In this document: in pieces, positions 41,500 to 50,208 of the stretch
Numbering within the stretch: the stretch's first letter is position 1
How the letters are laid out: the number at the start of each line of letters is the position of its first letter
The notes under the pieces: model-generated
What the model saw: only the letters and a program-made list of their open reading frames with translations
The model's database searches: none
What the model was told of the DNA's origin: nothing
Position numbers and translations under genes: made by a program
Source of the DNA: an uncultured Actinomycetes bacterium
GTDB lineage: Bacteria; Actinomycetota; Thermoleophilia; Miltoncostaeales; Miltoncostaeaceae
Reading direction: 5' to 3'
DNA: 64,000 bases
NCBI GenBank assembly: GCA_903896045.1
Contig: CAITWD010000023.1
Location: forward strand, 1-64,000

Positions 41500-41538
41500 C
41501 CCCCCATGTGGTGGTGTTGGTGAGTCTGACCCGATGCC

Positions 41539-41544
41539 TATGCT
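41539..41544 (+). promoter_or_regulatory. -10 box for leaderless small coiled-coil gene
   Basis: TATGCT ends 7 bases before ATG 41552, and TTGGTG (41517-41522) lies 16 bases upstream as a possible -35. This favours 41552 over the ATGs at 41534 and 41540. Confidence 0.5.
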
Positions 41545-41551
41545 CATCGGT

Positions 41552-41818
41552 ATGAATGATGCGTCCAATGAATCAGAAGCAGTTGCAGACGCCCTCTGGG
41601 CCCGCGTCCGCCGTCTCATTGCGTTGACCCAAGAGCTCGCTGAGGCGGAGGCACTTGGGGAACTTGAAGTCGATGGTCAGGCGCGGCTTGACCGGGCACG
41701 CGTGCGCCTTGGGCGTGCTGTTGAGCGCGCGCAGATGGCGGATGCGCTTTCAGACCAGTTGGCCGATGTTACTGCAGCCAGAGCGCGCTCCGGCGCCCAT
41801 CGCCCGTCGCTGAGTTAG
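41552..41818 (+). CDS. Small helical (coiled-coil) protein
   Basis: 88 residues, almost all predicted helix with heptad-like spacing: VADALWARVRRLIALTQEL, then EVDGQARLDRARVRLGRAVE. No Cys, no membrane segment. Its stop overlaps the convergent glcF stop by 4 bases. I do not recognise a family. The clean -10 box and compositional match with its neighbours support it as a real gene. Confidence 0.6.
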   Translation: MNDASNESEAVADALWARVRRLIALTQELAEAEALGELEVDGQARLDRARVRLGRAVERAQMADALSDQLADVTAARARSGAHRPSLS

Positions 41819-43059
41819 CGCTCCGTGTGTGAGGTCATCTGGGCAGGGTGAATGACCTGCACCGATGATTGAAGTTCCTGTAATCCGGCCGCGATTTGAA
41901 TTGCGCAGCCAGGATTGGCAACCGCAACCGTTGCTGCCCCGGTTGCGATGATCGCTTCGGCCTTTTGGCGCCGCAATTGCGCGGACAACTCGGGCTCGAG
42001 TACTGAGTAGAGTCCAGCGGCACCGCAGCAGCGCCCACCACCAGGAATCTCTACGGGGATCCCCCCGGCGGAACGCACGATGCGCCGCAGATCATCCCCG
42101 AGGGATTGTCCATTGATGTGGTGACATGCGTCGTGGCACGCAACCTGTCCACGGGGCTGCTCCACAACAGGGATGTCAATCTCCAAAAGATCGCGCACCC
42201 GTTCGGCAACACGTGCTGCGCGTGGACCCCATTCGGGGTCATCTTCAAGCAGATGCCCCCAGGTCTTCATGTGGTTGCTGCAGCCAGCAGAATTGGCAAC
42301 GACCACCTCGGCATCGGCGAATTCGGCAATGCGTGCGCGGGCAAGCGCGCGGGCGGTCTCGGGTTGGCCGTAATGCATTGCCAATGCACCACAACACCCG
42401 CCCGATGTGGTGCGATGCGCCGTATATCCCGCCCCGGCAACGGCGCGCATGGTGTCGCGCTGGACATCGCGGAATGCAACGTCCATCACACATCCGCAGA
42501 GGATTTCCGCGGAGGGGCCGTGCCCGAGTTGGCGAGGAATACGACGAATCAGTGACCACAGCGACACCTGCGGGCTTGTCGCGCGAAGGCGCTGTGGTGC
42601 GAGACGATCAAGGCGAATCGCTTGGGCGAGAGCCAGCGCGTAGCCCGCGGTGAACATCATCCATGGCCGACGCAGCACGTGGCGCAGCCCGAGCGCACGC
42701 AGACCTCGAGTCGTGATCGGTCGGGTCGGTTCAATTTGTGCCCGTGCGGCTTCAATCATCCGCCCGAAGGGAACCCCGCTCGGGCATGCGGTTTCGCACG
42801 CGCGACAGGCGAGGCACTCATCCATCATCGTGGTGAATGTTGCGTCGATGGTGGCCTGCCCCTCCTGGACAGCACGCATCGCGGCAATGCGCCCCCGCGG
42901 GGAGGCGGACTCACGACCGGTCAAACGAAATGTCGGGCAGTGTGGCAAGCAAAGGCCACACGACACACACGAGACGATGTCTTGCTCTCGTGGTGCGTCC
43001 ACATCTGTCCGCCAATTTGGCGCACCAATGGGGGGTGGGCGAAGGTCGTCGTCGCTCAT
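41815..43059 (-). CDS. glcF: Glycolate oxidase iron-sulfur subunit GlcF
   Basis: 414 residues. Two [4Fe-4S] ferredoxin motifs near the N-terminus, CVSCGLCLPHCPT and CLACRACETACPSG, then two cysteine-rich CCG domains: SGGCCGALAMHYG and CHDACHHINGQ with GGGRCCGAAG. It passes electrons from the flavoprotein subunits towards quinone. Start ATG 43059 is preferred over 43119; GAAGGGG lies upstream and the ATG overlaps the glcE stop (ATGA). Last gene of glcD-glcE-glcF. Confidence 0.93.
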   Translation of the reverse strand: MSDDDLRPPPIGAPNWRTDVDAPREQDIVSCVSCGLCLPHCPTFRLTGRESASPRGRIAAMRAVQEGQATIDATFTTMMDECLACRACETACPSGVPFGRMIEAARAQIEPTRPITTRGLRALGLRHVLRRPWMMFTAGYALALAQAIRLDRLAPQRLRATSPQVSLWSLIRRIPRQLGHGPSAEILCGCVMDVAFRDVQRDTMRAVAGAGYTAHRTTSGGCCGALAMHYGQPETARALARARIAEFADAEVVVANSAGCSNHMKTWGHLLEDDPEWGPRAARVAERVRDLLEIDIPVVEQPRGQVACHDACHHINGQSLGDDLRRIVRSAGGIPVEIPGGGRCCGAAGLYSVLEPELSAQLRRQKAEAIIATGAATVAVANPGCAIQIAAGLQELQSSVQVIHPAQMTSHTER

Positions 43060-44120
43060 CGTGCCCCTTCGAGGTCGCCAATGAATTGTCCGTGATTGAG
43101 GATCAGGGCCGGGTCGCATGCAGTTTTGAGTCGTTGCATCAGTGCAATTCCGGCGGGAGGGGGTCCCCAGGGGTCGTTGCGCAACTCATCGGGGGCATCG
43201 GCAATGGTGGCATGTCCTCCGGCATCGATGGCCAACTGCCGAATCTCATTGAGGTGCGTGAGGTCATCGAAGATCACCGTGCAGGTTCCCACGCCGAGCT
43301 GTGCCTGAAATGTATATCCACGACGCGCGAGGGCAGTGACAAGTCCAGGCAGTTGCGCAGGTCCAACGCCGATATCGATGCGCCCGGCACCGGCGAGCGC
43401 TGGTGGGGGTTCGCCGGCATGCATGCCGTCTGGTGCGACGAGATCTGCACTCGGGCCGATCAGCTCCACCCAGAGGCGATCTGCGCTCGTGATGATTGCT
43501 CCAGGTTGGTGTATCTCTCGTCGGATCTGCTCGCCCCGTTGGGTGAGGGTTTCTGTCGATCCTTCGGCAGTGAACCATTGCGAGGATGGTGGTATCGGCC
43601 AGAGTTTCAGTGTCACCTCGACGATCACGCCGAGCGTGCCGTAGGCGCCCACCATCAAACGAGGGATGTCATATCCGGCAACGCCCTTGACGGTCTTACC
43701 CCCGGCCTGGATGAGCCGGCCATCTCCGGTGATGGCGACCACCTGCAACACCGAATCTCTGATCGCGCCGTAGCGAAGTCGCCGCAGCCCGCTTTCCGCA
43801 CGCGCCAGGACGCCACCCACGGTGGAATGGGGGGTTGTGGGGGCTTGGATCCATGTTTGCCCATGGAGCGCCAATGCGGCCTGAAGATCGGCAACGGCGA
43901 CACCCGCTTCCACGGTGGCCACGAGATCTGCTGGCTCATGGCTGATGATGCGATCAAAGGTGCGTGTGGAGATCACATCGCTTTCCGTGTGGGGCACACG
44001 GCCACGCCGTCCGCCAGAGCCACCGCCGACGATACGCATGCGCTGGCCACGCGCACTCGCACTCGCAAGATCCGCACAGAGCGCTGCGCGATTCGGTGCG
44101 GTGTCAGAGGCTAGATCCAT
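43056..44120 (-). CDS. glcE: Glycolate oxidase FAD-binding subunit GlcE
   Basis: 354 residues. FAD_binding_4 (PCMH) domain with MRIVGGGSGGRRG, VATVEAGVAVADLQAAL, TVGGVLARAESG and GGKTVKGVAGYDIPRLMVG then TLGVIVEVTLKLWP. It is shorter than GlcD and lacks the full C-terminal FAD-oxidase catalytic part, as usual for GlcE. Start ATG 44120 lies 10 bases inside glcD. With GlcD and GlcF it oxidises glycolate (or D-lactate or a related 2-hydroxy acid) to the keto acid. Confidence 0.92.
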   Translation of the reverse strand: MDLASDTAPNRAALCADLASASARGQRMRIVGGGSGGRRGRVPHTESDVISTRTFDRIISHEPADLVATVEAGVAVADLQAALALHGQTWIQAPTTPHSTVGGVLARAESGLRRLRYGAIRDSVLQVVAITGDGRLIQAGGKTVKGVAGYDIPRLMVGAYGTLGVIVEVTLKLWPIPPSSQWFTAEGSTETLTQRGEQIRREIHQPGAIITSADRLWVELIGPSADLVAPDGMHAGEPPPALAGAGRIDIGVGPAQLPGLVTALARRGYTFQAQLGVGTCTVIFDDLTHLNEIRQLAIDAGGHATIADAPDELRNDPWGPPPAGIALMQRLKTACDPALILNHGQFIGDLEGAR

Positions 44121-45556
44121 GTCCCCTCGGGAAGGTGTTCGTGGGGAAATGCGAGATCGCCACATTTACTCCCGGCGGGCAATACCTTGCGGGGATTCAT
44201 GCGGCCCTCAGGGTCAAATGCCTCGCGACAGCGCGCTTGCGCATCGAGGTCTGCGACTCCGAACTGCAGTGGCATAAAATCGCGCTTTTCCATACCGATG
44301 CCATGCTCGCCAGAGAGGGTTCCCCCGGCATTCATGCAGACGGTGATGATGTCGTTTCCGGCGGCCAGAACACGGGTGACCTGCTCGGCATCGCGCCGGT
44401 CAAACGAAATCAACGGGTGCAGGTTCCCGTCGCCTGCGTGGAACACATTCATGATCACCAAGTCATGGCGCTTGGCGATCTCCTCGATTGCCGCAAGCAC
44501 CTCGACGAGGCGTGTCCGTGGGACGACGCAATCATGCAAGTAATAATTCGGGGCGATCCGCGCGCAGGCCCCGAACGCATTTTTGCGCGCCTTCCAGAGA
44601 AGCGCACGCTCCTGCTCGTCGGCGGCAACCCGGATGTGATTTGCACCGGATTCGCGACAAATGCGCTCGACCACGTGGGTGTGTTCACTCACGTGGGCTG
44701 CCGTGCCATCGAGCTCGACCAATAGCACCGCGGCCGACTCGGTGGGGAGTCCGGCATGCACGAACGCCTCAACCGCCCGTGTCATCGTGCTGTCCATCAT
44801 CTCCATCGCAGCGGGGATTACCCCCTGGGCAATGATGTCTCTGACTGCCTTTCCGGCTGCGGTAAGCGAGCTGAAATCGGCAAGCATCGTGCGGACAACC
44901 GGTGGGTTGCGTGTGAGCTTGACGCAGACCTTTGTGACAATGCCAAGAGTCCCTTCTCCGCCGACAATGAAGCCACGAAGGTCATATCCGGCAGGATCCG
45001 GAGCGGGCCCGCCAATGGTGAGGATGTCGCCATCGGGTAGAACGATTTCGAGCCCCAGGATGTGCTGGGAGGTCACGCCGGATGCCAAACAATGCGGGCC
45101 ACCAGCATTGGTCGCCACATTGCCACCGATCGAGCATGCGGCCTGGCTTGAGGGGTCGGGGGCGTAATGCAAACCGAGGTGACTCACCGCGGTAGTGAGA
45201 TCGAGATTGAGGACGCCGGGCTCCACCCATGCGCATGGGGTCTCGACGTCGATGGAGAGCACGCGATTCATGCGGGCAACAGAGATCACCACCGATCCGT
45301 CCAGCGGGATCGCTGATCCTGCAAGGCTCGTCCCCGAACCGCGCGGAACGACCGCAAGATCGTGATCGGCGGCGATGCGCATGCACGCCGCGACCTCGTG
45401 GGTGGTCTCGCACAACACGGCGACCCCGCAGTCACCTTGGTTCATGGAGCCATCCTTGGCGTACAACAGCAGTTCGATGTGCGCGGTCAGCACTCGTTCT
45501 GATCCGACAACCTCACGGAAACGATCAATGGCTGATGCGGTCACGACTGCGGACAT
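44111..45556 (-). CDS. glcD: Glycolate oxidase catalytic subunit GlcD
   Basis: 481 residues, FAD-linked oxidase. PCMH domain with VVPRGSGTSLAGSAIPLDG, CSIGGNVATNAGG, GLEIVLPDGDILTIGG and GGEGTLGIVTK; the C-terminal domain has the substrate/metal-binding FHAGDGNLHP and SGEHGIGMEKRDFMP. Length and motifs match GlcD; D-lactate dehydrogenases of the same family are an alternative, but the glcE and glcF partners favour glycolate. ATG 45556 follows the stop of the FAD oxidoreductase by 10 bases. Confidence 0.94.
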   Translation of the reverse strand: MSAVVTASAIDRFREVVGSERVLTAHIELLLYAKDGSMNQGDCGVAVLCETTHEVAACMRIAADHDLAVVPRGSGTSLAGSAIPLDGSVVISVARMNRVLSIDVETPCAWVEPGVLNLDLTTAVSHLGLHYAPDPSSQAACSIGGNVATNAGGPHCLASGVTSQHILGLEIVLPDGDILTIGGPAPDPAGYDLRGFIVGGEGTLGIVTKVCVKLTRNPPVVRTMLADFSSLTAAGKAVRDIIAQGVIPAAMEMMDSTMTRAVEAFVHAGLPTESAAVLLVELDGTAAHVSEHTHVVERICRESGANHIRVAADEQERALLWKARKNAFGACARIAPNYYLHDCVVPRTRLVEVLAAIEEIAKRHDLVIMNVFHAGDGNLHPLISFDRRDAEQVTRVLAAGNDIITVCMNAGGTLSGEHGIGMEKRDFMPLQFGVADLDAQARCREAFDPEGRMNPRKVLPAGSKCGDLAFPHEHLPEGTWI

Positions 45557-45563
45557 GTCTGCG

Positions 45564-45569
45564 AGATTA
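45564..45569 (-). promoter_or_regulatory. Possible -10 box for leaderless glcD mRNA
   Basis: Minus-strand TAATCT ends 7 bases before the glcD ATG. The TAA inside it is also the stop codon of the upstream gene, so the match may be coincidental; read-through transcription from upstream is the alternative. Confidence 0.35.
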
Positions 45570-46847
45570 CCGCGCGCGCCCGAGCGCCGCATCTGCGGCG
45601 CGTTCGCCCTGGGTAATTGCATCGATCACTGCGGACCCACGGGCAAGATGGATCCCCTCAATCGCATGTACGAGTCTCGGTGCCGCATTCATGGCCTCGA
45701 GCTGCGTGAGATCAGGCGACGGGTATGCATTGGCGAGTCGAATCACCTCAATTGGATGCATCGGGGTGGTGGCATCGCACCAGCCCAGCGGATCAATCAG
45801 CGCCAGGCGACAACGCGCGATGAGCTCGGCATCGCTCGATCCCCAAATCGGATCGTCAGGCGTGGGATGGCAATAGCACTCGCATCCGATGATGGTGCGC
45901 CCAGGCGGGGCCATATCTCGGCTCCAGTTGGTCATCTCGAAAATGCGGGCGGCGGGCACGCGCGGGTCATCGATTTGGACCCAGGAATAGTCGGTCAGCT
46001 GCGTGCATTCCACCTCGAGGTAGACCACACACACCGCCCGCATCGCGAGTTTGGGTAACCGTTCAGGTGCGATTGGCGGGTCCAGGAGGCGTGCGATCTG
46101 TCCCGCAGGCGCACTGCCGATGATCTGCTCAGTTGAAAAGCGTTGGGGGCCATTCGGGCCGTCGATGTCAATTGCACCCACCCCATGATCGGTGGTGGCA
46201 ATACGCGTGGCGCTCGTCGATGTGTGTATCTGGCCGCCGTACGCACGGAGCGCGTCTGCCATTGCGTGCATGAGTACGCCTATCCCGCCAATCGGAAACC
46301 AGAATCCCTCGGGCGCGGCTTGCTCGCGCAACAGACGCAAAGGACGGGTGCCAGGAATGCGAGCGAGGGGGACCCCGTCAATTTTTTCAAGGTAGCCCTG
46401 TAATTCCGCGGCGACAAATGGTGCCCCCATGCATTCGGCAAGGACCTCGTCGGCGCCTGCGTCCGGTGCTGGCTCGAATGAAGTGATCGATGCATCGTGC
46501 GCGGATCCATCTGTGGGGCGTTGATCGAGATACCGCCCCGGACGCACCTGTCCATCGCGCCATGAACACACGGGCCGCCGCACCCACTCCAGACGATCCC
46601 CAAGAAGGTCGCCGAGCCATGCGAGCCGTTCTGCGTCATTGACGAATGGAATATGCCCGCCAATGTCATAACGAAGATCGCGGGTCGTGCGAGTGACACA
46701 CAGACCACCGATGGTCGGGGCGTGATCGATCACGGCGACGCGCGCCCCATTGCGGGCGGCATGCAGGCCTGCCCCAAGACCGGCCGGTCCGGCGCCCAGC
46801 ACGATGGCGTCATATTCACGTGTGGAGGTCGAGGTCATCGGGCTCAT
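45567..46847 (-). CDS. FAD-dependent amine-oxidase-like oxidoreductase
   Basis: 426 residues. N-terminal dinucleotide fold AIVLGAGPAGLGAGLHAARN, Glu/Asp position in VAVIDHAPTIGGLC, and RYDIGGHIPFVND, then a central WFPIGGIGVLMHAMADAL and a C-terminal FAD-contact stretch with VHAIEGIHLARGSAVID. This combination resembles protoporphyrinogen oxidase / UDP-galactopyranose mutase relatives, in which the GGH motif contacts flavin. I cannot choose between them: the heme genes nearby would suit a porphyrinogen oxidase, but the start is divergent from ctaB and co-directional with glcDEF. ATG 46838 is an alternative start. Confidence 0.75.
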   Translation of the reverse strand: MSPMTSTSTREYDAIVLGAGPAGLGAGLHAARNGARVAVIDHAPTIGGLCVTRTTRDLRYDIGGHIPFVNDAERLAWLGDLLGDRLEWVRRPVCSWRDGQVRPGRYLDQRPTDGSAHDASITSFEPAPDAGADEVLAECMGAPFVAAELQGYLEKIDGVPLARIPGTRPLRLLREQAAPEGFWFPIGGIGVLMHAMADALRAYGGQIHTSTSATRIATTDHGVGAIDIDGPNGPQRFSTEQIIGSAPAGQIARLLDPPIAPERLPKLAMRAVCVVYLEVECTQLTDYSWVQIDDPRVPAARIFEMTNWSRDMAPPGRTIIGCECYCHPTPDDPIWGSSDAELIARCRLALIDPLGWCDATTPMHPIEVIRLANAYPSPDLTQLEAMNAAPRLVHAIEGIHLARGSAVIDAITQGERAADAALGRAR

Positions 46848-46962
46848 ATTGGCGCCTCGAACGCCTCGCGGCTAGGGGGAGAGAGTGGTCTGCCCCCACC
46901 CATGGATATTCCGCGCGGGGGTATTTGGCACTCGCCGCGACTTACATGGACAAGGACTGGAG

Positions 46963-46968
46963 TATCCT
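46963..46968 (+). promoter_or_regulatory. -10 box for small membrane protein/ctaB operon
   Basis: TATCCT ends 8 bases before ATG 46977, consistent with a leaderless transcript of the small membrane protein and ctaB. No Shine-Dalgarno lies before the ATG. Confidence 0.5.
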
Positions 46969-46976
46969 CGCCCACG

Positions 46977-47186
46977 ATGCATGCCCTCTTTGACTCTCCA
47001 TTGCGCGTCATCGCTCTGTGTGTGGCCGTGTTGTGCATCGTGCCCGCGAGTGTGATGAGCATGCGTCAGATGCTCAATTTGCGCAGCAATGACGCGTCAG
47101 CTGGTATCCGTGCCCTCGAGGCGCTGTGGTCGGTGATTCCTGTTGTGGGATTGCTCGGATTGCTCATCTGGGCGGGGTTGGCATGA
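46977..47186 (+). CDS. Small two-helix membrane protein resembling the COX2 TM hairpin
   Basis: 69 residues: helix 1 about 9-27 (VIALCVAVLCIVPASVMS), a short loop NLRSNDASAGIRALE, helix 2 about 48-68 (ALWSVIPVVGLLGLLIWAGL). Helix 2 closely follows the second helix of cytochrome oxidase subunit II (compare EIIWTVVPVVLLAVMAVW in the ctaC product of this window), but the CuA domain is missing. Its TGA overlaps the ctaB ATG (ATGA). A role in oxidase assembly or as a small subunit is an inference from this resemblance and from the neighbours. Confidence 0.6.
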   Translation: MHALFDSPLRVIALCVAVLCIVPASVMSMRQMLNLRSNDASAGIRALEALWSVIPVVGLLGLLIWAGLA

Positions 47187-48079
47187 GTAGTGGTGTGATT
47201 GGGGCACCGTCGCGAGGCGGCGTGAGCACAATTGCCGGCGAGTACCTCAAGCTGACAAAGCCACGGGTGATTTCACTTCTGTTGTTCACAACCCTTGCGG
47301 CAATGTTCACGGCCCAGCACGGAGTACCCAACGGGTGGCTCATTGTGTGGACGATGCTCGGTGGCTACCTTGCCGCCGGCGGAGCAAACGCGATCAATCA
47401 CTATGTGGATCGCGATATCGATGGCCATATGAAGCGCACCGACGCGCGTCCGGTTGTGGCGGGGAGCGTTACCCCTCGTCGCGCACTCGTCTTTGGTCTG
47501 GGCTGCGGGATATGTGCGGCGGTGATTTTGGCGCTTGCGGCAAATGAGTTGACCGCGGTGCTTGCCGTCACGGGCCTTGCGGTCTACGTAGGTATTTACA
47601 CCCTCTGGCTCAAGCGCTCCACGGTCCACAACATCGTCATCGGCGGTGCGGCGGGCGCATTCCCTCCGTTGGTGGGATGGGCAGCAGTGGCAGGCCATCT
47701 TGGACTCTATGCGTGGCTCTTATTCGCGGTCGTGTTCTATTGGACGCCCCCCCACTTTTGGGCATTGGCGTTGCTGTTGCAAAAGGACTATGCCGCAGCA
47801 GGGGTTCCGATGCTCCCGGTTGTCCACGGCGAGGACGCGACCAGGCGTCAGATTTTTTTGTGGACACTGGTGATGACCGGCGTCACCTTGCTGCCGTGCG
47901 CAGCAGGACTTGCGGGCTGGACCTATCTGGTCGGCGCGCTCATTTTGAATTCCGTCTTTGTGGTGATGGCATATCGATTGATGCGCACCCCGACCCAGTC
48001 GATGGCGCGAATCACCTTTCATTACTCGTTGATCTATCTCGCGCTGATCTTTGTCGCGATGGCAGTTGATGCGATCTAG
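47183..48079 (+). CDS. ctaB: Protoheme IX farnesyltransferase (heme O synthase)
   Basis: 298 residues, nine predicted membrane helices. Prenyl-diphosphate motifs NAINHYVDRDIDGHMKRTD (NxxxDxxxD) followed by RPVVAGSV, and the second Asp-rich loop LLQKDYAAAGVPMLPVVHG; YWTPPHFWALAL is the CtaB/CyoE-specific signature. It converts heme B to heme O for the A-type oxidase. Start ATG 47183 overlaps the small membrane protein. No ctaA (heme A synthase) is in the window. Confidence 0.95.
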   Translation: MSSGVIGAPSRGGVSTIAGEYLKLTKPRVISLLLFTTLAAMFTAQHGVPNGWLIVWTMLGGYLAAGGANAINHYVDRDIDGHMKRTDARPVVAGSVTPRRALVFGLGCGICAAVILALAANELTAVLAVTGLAVYVGIYTLWLKRSTVHNIVIGGAAGAFPPLVGWAAVAGHLGLYAWLLFAVVFYWTPPHFWALALLLQKDYAAAGVPMLPVVHGEDATRRQIFLWTLVMTGVTLLPCAAGLAGWTYLVGALILNSVFVVMAYRLMRTPTQSMARITFHYSLIYLALIFVAMAVDAI

Positions 48080-48116
48080 ACGGCACCAATCAGGATCCCC
48101 TGAGGGGGGTCGCAAG

Positions 48117-49274
48117 ATGGACGCACCTATGGCATTGATTTTGATGACCGTTGTCATCGATCTCATTGGCTTTGGAATTGTGCTGCCGATTCTCCCGCTC
48201 TGGGCGCAGCACTTTGGTGCGTCTGCCACGGAGATCGGTCTTCTCTCTGCCTCTTATGCCGTGATGCAGGTCCTCTTCGCGCCCTTGTGGGGGCGCCTGT
48301 CCGATCAAATCGGCCGTCGGCCGGTCATCTTGATTACGTTGGCGGGGAGCTGCGTCTCGGCATTCATGATCGGCATTGCGCATACGGTGCTCGTGCTCTT
48401 TCTCGCCCGGATTCTCAACGGGATCTCCGGTGCCTCGTATGCCGCGGCCCAGGCCTATGTCGCCGATATTACGACCAACGAAAGTCGCGCTCGCGGAATG
48501 GGGCTCATCGGAGCAGCATTTGGGATCGGATTCATCATCGGCCCGGCAATCGGGGCGGTGCTGTCCTTGATCTCGGCGTCCACACCATTCTTTTTTGCAA
48601 GTGGGCTGGCGGCGGTGAATCTCATATTGGCCTGGCGCCTGCTTCCTGAATCCCGCATTCCCAGCGCGATCCGCACGCGCATGCGTCGAGGAGAGATGAT
48701 GCGCCACGCGCTTGCGAGCCGTGATTTGGGGCCCTTGGTGTGGTTGTCGTTTTTTGCGACCTTTGCCTTCGTCGGTATGGAAGCGACGTTTGCGTTGCTC
48801 GGTGCACATCGATTCGGATACGGGCCGGGGGCAATGGGCGGGTTGTTTGCCTTTGTGGGAATTGCCGCGGCGGTTGGGCAAGGGGTCCTGGTCGGGCGAC
48901 TTGTTGCGCGCGAGGGCGAATTTACCGTCATGGTGTGGGGGTTGATCGGGACCGCGATCGGACTCGGGCTGTTGGCTGTGGCGGTCAATTTGGCCCTGGT
49001 ACTTGTGGCACTTGCCATCTTGGGTGTGTGTTCTGGGCTTGCCTTCGCGACCGTGACCGCAATGATTTCCCATCGCGCCCCTGAGGATGCGCAAGGGGGC
49101 GTGCTGGGAGTTGCCGCATCGACAAGCGGCCTTGCACGGGTCTTTGGACCAATCGTCGCTGGGGTGTTGTTTGAGTTTGCGAGCCCGGCTGCACCGCTTG
49201 TTCTTGGGGCTGTGATCACCGCCGTCTGCGTGGTTGCGGCGTTGAAAGTGGTCAGCCGACCCGTTGCGACGTAG
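48117..49274 (+). CDS. MFS transporter, TetA-like efflux family
   Basis: 385 residues with 12 predicted membrane helices. The loop 2-3 signature is WGRLSDQIGRRPV and the helix 5 region is GMGLIGAAFGIGFIIGPAIG, typical of drug:H+ antiporters of the 12-TM TetA/MdtG group. A strong Shine-Dalgarno (GAGGGGGG) sits 7 bases before ATG 48117. It lies between ctaB and ctaC on the same strand but has its own ribosome site; substrate is unknown. Confidence 0.88.
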   Translation: MDAPMALILMTVVIDLIGFGIVLPILPLWAQHFGASATEIGLLSASYAVMQVLFAPLWGRLSDQIGRRPVILITLAGSCVSAFMIGIAHTVLVLFLARILNGISGASYAAAQAYVADITTNESRARGMGLIGAAFGIGFIIGPAIGAVLSLISASTPFFFASGLAAVNLILAWRLLPESRIPSAIRTRMRRGEMMRHALASRDLGPLVWLSFFATFAFVGMEATFALLGAHRFGYGPGAMGGLFAFVGIAAAVGQGVLVGRLVAREGEFTVMVWGLIGTAIGLGLLAVAVNLALVLVALAILGVCSGLAFATVTAMISHRAPEDAQGGVLGVAASTSGLARVFGPIVAGVLFEFASPAAPLVLGAVITAVCVVAALKVVSRPVAT

Positions 49275-49384
49275 GAACGTCACCGCCATGCGCGAAAATA
49301 TCCTGGACTACCACTCGCATTTTTCATCGAGATGCGGGACAGTTGACATCGACGCAGACCGACGCCGTGGAGCCCGAGAATTGA

Positions 49385-49390
49385 TAGCTT
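49385..49390 (+). promoter_or_regulatory. Candidate -10 box before ctaC
   Basis: TAGCTT ends 10 bases before the ctaC ATG at 49401, in a 126-base gap after the MFS gene. The ATG has no Shine-Dalgarno (CGCTTCGCG upstream), so a leaderless or near-leaderless start is plausible. The perfect TTGACA at 49343 is too far upstream to pair with it. Confidence 0.4.
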
Positions 49391-49400
49391 TCGCTTCGCG

Positions 49401-50159
49401 ATGAAGAATCGACACATTTTGCCGCTGGCGGCCATCATTGTTGTCATCGGGGCGTTGACTGCCGCCGGTATCTTTTTGGTGCCATGGCTGCCAACAGCTT
49501 CGGCAACTGAGGCACATCGGGTCGACAGCCTGACCTGGTTCCTGGTGATCGTGTCTGGCGTGATCTTCACCCTGGTCACCAGTTTTGTGGTCTACTCGAT
49601 GTGGGCATTTCGGGTGGGCGATGACGATGACCAAGATGGCCCTCCGACCCATGGAAATACCCAGCTGGAGATCATCTGGACCGTCGTCCCTGTGGTGCTC
49701 CTCGCGGTGATGGCGGTGTGGTCGGTGATCGTGGTCAACAACAACGAGGCCACTGCCAAGACCCAAGTGCACGTGCACGCAAAGGCCTGGCAATTCGCAT
49801 GGGAGTTCGACTACCCCTCGGGAATTGCGACCGGTGACTTGCATGTTCCGACCGGGACACAGGTGGTCATGGACATGAACTCGTTTGATGTGATTCACGG
49901 CTTTTATGTGCCGCAGTTCCGGGTGCAGATGGATGTGGTCCCGGGCGTGACCACGCACTTGACCTTTACGCCGGACAAGGTGGGCACGTGGTACGTCATT
50001 TGCAACGAACTCTGCGGTGAGGGTCACGCGCAGATGCGCGCACGTGTGATCGTCCAATCTCCTACGGATTACGCTGCCTGGCTTGCGAAAGCGACCATCC
50101 AAGCGAAAGCGGCATCCGCATCAATTGGAGCATCGACGACCGCAGGTGGGCACGCATAA
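49401..50159 (+). CDS. ctaC: Cytochrome c oxidase subunit II
   Basis: 252 residues: cleavable or anchoring N-terminal helix, two membrane helices (about 45-68; 88-110 with EIIWTVVPVVLLAV), then the outer cupredoxin domain with the aromatic electron-entry region AKAWQFAWEFDYP and the CuA ligands: His in DVIHGFYVPQF and CNELCGEGHAQM (two Cys, His, Met). No cytochrome c domain is fused; the c-type cytochrome is encoded three genes later. It accepts electrons from cytochrome c and passes them to subunit I. Confidence 0.95.
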   Translation: MKNRHILPLAAIIVVIGALTAAGIFLVPWLPTASATEAHRVDSLTWFLVIVSGVIFTLVTSFVVYSMWAFRVGDDDDQDGPPTHGNTQLEIIWTVVPVVLLAVMAVWSVIVVNNNEATAKTQVHVHAKAWQFAWEFDYPSGIATGDLHVPTGTQVVMDMNSFDVIHGFYVPQFRVQMDVVPGVTTHLTFTPDKVGTWYVICNELCGEGHAQMRARVIVQSPTDYAAWLAKATIQAKAASASIGASTTAGGHA

Positions 50160-50208
50160 TGGCTGGATCTCGCACATCTCGATTCCTGACATCCTGAGGA
50201 ACTAATCG

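Noticed and set aside
42837-44114. 425-residue plus-strand frame opposite glcE/glcF
   Set aside because: It is a high-GC shadow of the strongly conserved minus-strand glc genes and shows no domain or plausible start.
48090-49289. 399-residue minus-strand frame opposite the MFS transporter
   Set aside because: Low-complexity Arg/His/Gln-rich translation complementary to hydrophobic codons of a real transporter.
49343-49390. Consensus promoter before ctaC from TTGACA (49343) and TAGCTT (49385)
   Set aside because: The spacing is 36 bases, far outside the 16-19 needed; only the TAGCTT box is kept as a candidate.
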